A stretch of 64,000 nt of DNA, taken from Streptomyces sp. TS71-3. Its GTDB lineage: Bacteria; Actinomycetota; Actinomycetes; Streptomycetales; Streptomycetaceae. Numbering within the stretch: the stretch's first letter is position 1; each line of letters begins with the position of its first letter. The notes under the pieces were generated by a model. That model worked only from the letters and a program-made list of their open reading frames with translations, was not told the origin of the DNA and did no database searches. The stretch is from assembly GCF_018327685.1 (NCBI RefSeq), contig NZ_BNEL01000003.1, forward strand, positions 806,001-870,000, in the 5' to 3' direction. Below, piece by piece: positions 60,816 to 64,000 of this stretch. The translations under genes were made by a program, and so were the position numbers.

Positions 60816-61298
60816 ATGACCGTCCGACCCGTGGTCAAACGCACTGCACGCGCCATCCTGCTCGACGGCGATGATCTGATCCTGATCAAGCGGACCAAGC
60901 CCGGGGTCGACCCTTACTGGGTGACCCCAGGCGGCGGGGTGGAACCCAGCGATACCAGCGTCATTGATGCCCTCCACCGCGAGGTGGACGAGGAGCTCGG
61001 CGCCAAGATCGTCGATGTGGTCCCGTGCTTCGTGGACACCGTGGAGCACATCGGTGACGACGGCGGCGCAACCGGCGTCAAGGTGCAGCACTTCTTCGTC
61101 TGCCGTCTGGAGTCCATCGACGAGGCCCTACGGCACGGCCCGGAGGTCGACGACCCCATCGGGGAGTACGAGATCGTCCGCGTGCCCTTCACTCGGGTGG
61201 GCATCGCCTCCGTCCACCTCGTTCCGCTCTCCCTGCGGCATTACCTCGACGGCAATATCGAGGGGGTGCTGGCGCTGCACGCGCCTGACCTGGGGTGA
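60816..61298 (+). CDS. NUDIX hydrolase
   Basis: A 160-residue pyrophosphohydrolase. The Nudix box is GGGVEPSDTSVIDALHREVDEELGAKI, with REVDEELG as the metal-binding core. The substrate, some nucleoside diphosphate derivative, is unknown. ATG 60816 follows CACAAT (60803-60808) by seven bases and lacks a ribosome site, implying a leaderless transcript. Confidence 0.92.
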   Translation: MTVRPVVKRTARAILLDGDDLILIKRTKPGVDPYWVTPGGGVEPSDTSVIDALHREVDEELGAKIVDVVPCFVDTVEHIGDDGGATGVKVQHFFVCRLESIDEALRHGPEVDDPIGEYEIVRVPFTRVGIASVHLVPLSLRHYLDGNIEGVLALHAPDLG

Positions 61299-61595
61299 GG
61301 GGCGGGCCGGCCTTCGGTGGAGCCGTCGCCGGTGCGGGCGCGGCCCTGTGCGGCCTATCCGGCAGGTACGGGACGCGGCTGCCGGGAACGGCTGGTGCGC
61401 GGTGCGCACGGGACCGTGGTGACGGCGCGGTGCGCACGGGACCGTGGTGACGGCGTGGTGCGCACGGGACTGTGGTGACGGCGCGGTGCGCCCGAACGCA
61501 GCCGCCGCCACCAACGTCCTACGCCGACGCTAGTACGCCCGGTTACTCCCGCCGTCAGACGCCGCCCTGGGTCCTCGCTCGGCACTGTGGCGGGC
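61299..61595. other. Intergenic region with tandem repeat, about 300 bp
   Basis: It holds the 28-bp repeat and a -10-like CACTGT (61583-61588) seven bases before the next start. Confidence 0.55.
61399..61495. repeat. 28-bp tandem repeat, three and a third units
   Basis: CGCACGGGACCGTGGTGACG recurs at 61405, 61433 and 61461, with a partial copy at 61489. Confidence 0.85.
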
Positions 61596-62132
61596 ATGAA
61601 GCTGAAGCGCCGGCCCCGCCGGGCCCTCCTCGTCGTCCACACCGCCTCCTCCGTCGGCTGGCTCGGGCTCACCCTGGGTCTGCTGGCACTCGGCATCACC
61701 GCGGCCGCCTCGGACTCCCCCGAGGTCGCGGAGGCGTCGTACCGCTCGATGAAGGTGTTCGCCGACTGGGTGAACATTCCCGTCGCCCTGCTGAGCCTCG
61801 TGTCCGGCGTGGTGCTCTCGCTGGGCACCCCCTGGGGCCTCGCGCGGCACCGCTGGGTCTACACCAAGTTCTGGATGACCCTGGCCGCCACCGGACTGAC
61901 CATCTTCGCGCTCCGGCCCGAGATCAACAGGGCCGCTCAGCAGGCCATCGCGGGACAGCCGGTCACCAGTACGGTGGACCTCGTCATCGCTCCGTCGGTC
62001 GCCCTGGCCACCTATGGCTTCATGACGGCGATCTCGGTGCTGAAGCCCTGGGGACTGACCAAACGTGGCCGAAAGCTCAGGGCCGGTGCCCGCAAACCGG
62101 TAGACGTCACGGTGCTGCGTCCGACAGCCTGA
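61596..62132 (+). CDS. Four-helix membrane protein (DUF2269-like)
   Basis: A 178-residue protein with hydrophobic segments at about 10-36, 59-80, 92-108 and 130-151 (RPRRALLVVHTASSVGWLGLTLGLLALG first). The pattern resembles the DUF2269 family of small integral membrane proteins. ATG 61596 has CACTGT seven bases upstream (leaderless type). The next gene begins 5 bp after its stop. Function unknown. Confidence 0.8.
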   Translation: MKLKRRPRRALLVVHTASSVGWLGLTLGLLALGITAAASDSPEVAEASYRSMKVFADWVNIPVALLSLVSGVVLSLGTPWGLARHRWVYTKFWMTLAATGLTIFALRPEINRAAQQAIAGQPVTSTVDLVIAPSVALATYGFMTAISVLKPWGLTKRGRKLRAGARKPVDVTVLRPTA

Positions 62133-62137
62133 CCTGC

Positions 62138-63001
62138 GTGTCGACACCTTCCCTCAACGCGCTCCCGATCCGCCGCCTGACCCACCGCGACCTCCGGGCC
62201 TGCGCGGATCTCGCCGAGGACCGCGGCTGGCCCCGTGACGAGCACAAGTGGGGCCTGCTGCTCACGGCAGGCACCGGCTACGGCATCGACGACCCGCAGG
62301 GCGGCCTCCTCAGCACCTCCATCCTGACCTCGTACGGCCCCCAGGAGGCCCCTGACCTCGCGGCCGTCGGCATGATGCTGGTCGCCGGGCGGCACGCCCG
62401 GCAGGGCGTGGGGCGCAGGATGATGCGGCACCTCATCGACATCGCCGGCGGGACACCCCTCACCCTCCACGCCACCGACCTCGGGCGCCCGCTCTACGAG
62501 GAGGTGGGCTTCAAGGCCGTCGGGCAGGCCCGGGTCCTGAGGGGGCACTTCGTCCCGGACGAGACCTCCACGCTCGGCACCCGCCCCGCCGTGGCCGAGG
62601 ACCTCCCGGCCATCCTCCGCCTGGACAACGCCGTCTTCGGCACCGACCGCACCCACATCATCACGCGCCTGCCCGCCTTCGCCGACCAGCTCCGCGTCGC
62701 AGAATCCGACGGCGAGATCACCGGATACGCGGCGGCCTGGCCGACCACGGACACCCATGCCATCGGCCCGCTGGTCGCCCACGACCTCCAGACGGCGAAG
62801 GCGCTGATCACCTCGCTCGCCGCCGGCACGGACCGCCCCCTGCGGACCAACACCGACACTCGCCACGAGAAGTTCGTGAGCTGGCTGGAGGACCGCGGCC
62901 TCGCGTCGAGGATCAGCGGCACCCTGATGGCCCACGGCATCCCGCAACTCCCCGGTGACTGGACCCGCAACTTCACACCGCTGAACGTGGCCACGGGCTG
63001 A
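62138..63001 (+). CDS. GNAT family acetyltransferase, two GNAT domains
   Basis: A 287-residue protein. The first GNAT domain (about 8-140) has the acetyl-CoA loop RHARQGVGRRMM and LYEEVGFK. The second (about 145-285) is degenerate. It resembles tandem GNAT proteins of Streptomyces with unknown substrates. GTG 62138 starts VSTPSLNALPIRRL, directly after the membrane gene stop, so co-transcription is likely. Confidence 0.85.
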   Translation: MSTPSLNALPIRRLTHRDLRACADLAEDRGWPRDEHKWGLLLTAGTGYGIDDPQGGLLSTSILTSYGPQEAPDLAAVGMMLVAGRHARQGVGRRMMRHLIDIAGGTPLTLHATDLGRPLYEEVGFKAVGQARVLRGHFVPDETSTLGTRPAVAEDLPAILRLDNAVFGTDRTHIITRLPAFADQLRVAESDGEITGYAAAWPTTDTHAIGPLVAHDLQTAKALITSLAAGTDRPLRTNTDTRHEKFVSWLEDRGLASRISGTLMAHGIPQLPGDWTRNFTPLNVATG

Positions 63002-63102
63002 CGGCGGGCGCGTACCGAACGGGACGGGGCCGGCCGAGGCGCTCGTCCCAGCCCCAGCCCCGGGGCCGGAGCCCGCGCACCCCTGCGCTTAGGCTCGCCG
63101 GC

Positions 63103-63555
63103 ATGGAAGAACTTCACATCCGGCCGGCCATCGCGGAGGACATCCCGGCCCTCGTGGCCATGCTGGCCGATGACGTACTGGGTGCCGCGCGGGAGTCGCT
63201 CGACGACCTCGCGCCGTACACCGCCGCCTTCGAGCGGCTGGCCGGCGACCCGAACCAGCACCTGGTCGTCGCAGTCCGGGACGACCAGGTGGTCGGCACG
63301 CTCCAGCTCACCATCATTCCCGGCCTCTCCCGGCAAGGCGCCACGCGGTCGATCATCGAGGGCGTACGGATCCACGCGAAGGAACGCGGCAACGGGCTGG
63401 GCAGCCAGTTGATCTCCTGGGCAGTCGAGGAGTCACGGCGCCTGGAGTGCCGGTTGGTCCAGCTCACCACGGACATGAGCCGTACCGACGCCCAGCGCTT
63501 CTACAAGAGGCTGGGGTTCGCCGCCACGCACATGGGGTTCAAGCTGGAGCTCTGA
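63103..63555 (+). CDS. GNAT family N-acetyltransferase
   Basis: A 150-residue single-domain enzyme. The N-terminal strand EELHIRPAIAEDIPAL, the acetyl-CoA binding motif VRIHAKERGNGLGSQL and the terminal FYKRLGFAATHMGFKL are typical of the PhnO/AAC-type GNATs. ATG 63103 is seven bases after TAGGCT (63090-63095), suggesting a leaderless mRNA. A parS palindrome lies 100 bp downstream. Confidence 0.92.
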   Translation: MEELHIRPAIAEDIPALVAMLADDVLGAARESLDDLAPYTAAFERLAGDPNQHLVVAVRDDQVVGTLQLTIIPGLSRQGATRSIIEGVRIHAKERGNGLGSQLISWAVEESRRLECRLVQLTTDMSRTDAQRFYKRLGFAATHMGFKLEL

Positions 63556-63655
63556 GCGCCTCGATCGATCGGAACGGGCGGGCACGTGGCGCAGGCGGAT
63601 CAGGTCGCTCGCGGCGGCCACAGTGACGGCGACGGCACCGACGCCGACGCCGACT

Positions 63656-63691
63656 CGCTGGCGGGTGTTTCACGTGAAACACCCGCCAGCG
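63656..63691. other. parS site inside a 36-bp perfect palindrome
   Basis: TGTTTCACGTGAAACA (63666-63681) is an exact parS 16-mer. Symmetry extends outward without mismatch to 63656 and 63691 (CGCTGGCGGG on the left and its complement on the right). It lies between convergent genes and could also act as a terminator. Confidence 0.88.
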
Positions 63692-63695
63692 CCTT

Positions 63696-64000
63696 CTACA
63701 TCGGAAGCGGCCGCCACCCCTGCGGGTCCACCCCTCCAGGAACCGGAGCCTCCTTGTCGTAGGGCTCTCGGGTAAAGACAAACGACCCCAGGTCCAGGTG
63801 GCTCACCGAGCCATCGGGTCGGCGCACGGCGCGCAGGATCTCCCCGGCGTAGTAGCCGTTGAGGCCGGTCCAGGTGCCGTCGTCGTTGGCCCGGAACCGT
63901 GCGCTGCGGGCACGTCCCGTCAGCGGGCCGAGTTCCAGGGCACCGTCTCCGGTCAACCGGAGTGCCACGGCCTGGGTGCCCCAGTACCAGGGCCCGGCCA
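63696..64000 (-). CDS. Hypothetical protein, 5' part beyond the window
   Basis: The minus-strand frame is open to the window edge and encodes at least 100 residues (AGPWYWGTQAVALRLTGDGALEL... ending GGVDPQGWRPLPM). Sequence such as RFRANDDGTWTGLNGYYAGEILRAVRRPDG and SHLDLGSFVFTREPYD is protein-like, with beta-strand character. I do not recognise a family; it might be the C-terminus of a serine hydrolase-like protein. It converges on the GNAT gene across the parS palindrome. Confidence 0.7.
   Translation of the reverse strand, partial: AGPWYWGTQAVALRLTGDGALELGPLTGRARSARFRANDDGTWTGLNGYYAGEILRAVRRPDGSVSHLDLGSFVFTREPYDKEAPVPGGVDPQGWRPLPM

Overview
The window is a 64 kb piece of a very GC-rich actinobacterial chromosome, almost certainly Streptomyces. 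Codons end overwhelmingly in G or C. The gene complement is typical of the Streptomyces core: a Dyp peroxidase/Sco/CopCD copper cluster, Rex-controlled cydABDC, DUF5926, DUF5326, a SAV_2177-type methyltransferase and RsbW-like ATPases. TTA codons are rare. Two perfect parS cores, two one-mismatch parS-like sites and several DnaA boxes suggest the origin-proximal core of the chromosome. No rRNA, tRNA or CRISPR array was seen.

Layout. 1-9.9 kb: a truncated GDPD, signalling proteins (two RsbW-like ATPases, a SpoIIE-type PP2C), a PrimPol-like protein and a Xaa-Pro aminopeptidase. 10.3-17.7 kb: extracytoplasmic copper handling, with a Met/His-rich membrane protein, YcnI, Sco, PCuAC, CopCD and DtpA. 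A 227-bp MITE-like element abuts the dtpA stop codon. 18-21.7 kb: pheA, serS and a HAD phosphatase, with a DnaA-box cluster before serS. 21.9-22.6 kb: a repeat-filled gap. 22.6-26.3 kb: two ABC-2 transporters, each an ATPase plus a permease. 26.9-29.7 kb: FchA and FolD, translationally coupled, then a second HAD phosphatase. 29.8-36.6 kb: cydA, cydB and fused cydDC behind a Rex operator. 37.3-45 kb: a HisC-like aminotransferase, a LacI regulator with a TTA codon, a metallophosphatase, a membrane protein and an alpha/beta hydrolase. 45.3-47.5 kb: a decayed patch (YVTN fragment, frameshifted MFS gene) flanked by copies of the thiC 3' end. 47.6-49.6 kb: thiC with a TPP riboswitch. 49.7-64 kb: YibE/F, DUF5326, cupin, holin-like protein, ptpA coupled to a PLP lyase, methyltransferase, VanZ-RDD fusion, FemX, LysR, NUDIX, two GNAT proteins and a truncated hypothetical gene.

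How genes cooperate. The copper cluster should deliver Cu to extracytoplasmic cuproenzymes. cydABDC gives a redox-controlled alternative oxidase. FchA may supply the cyclohydrolase step that the neighbouring FolD appears to have lost, because its catalytic lysine is replaced.

The most notable non-coding features are: tandem repeats that include the stop codon of the adjacent gene (at least six cases); a structured ~90-bp repeat present twice with matching arms; the MITE and a related sequence inside femX; a parS inside a 36-bp perfect palindrome; and about ten genes with a -10-like hexamer only 6-7 nt before the start codon, suggesting leaderless transcripts.
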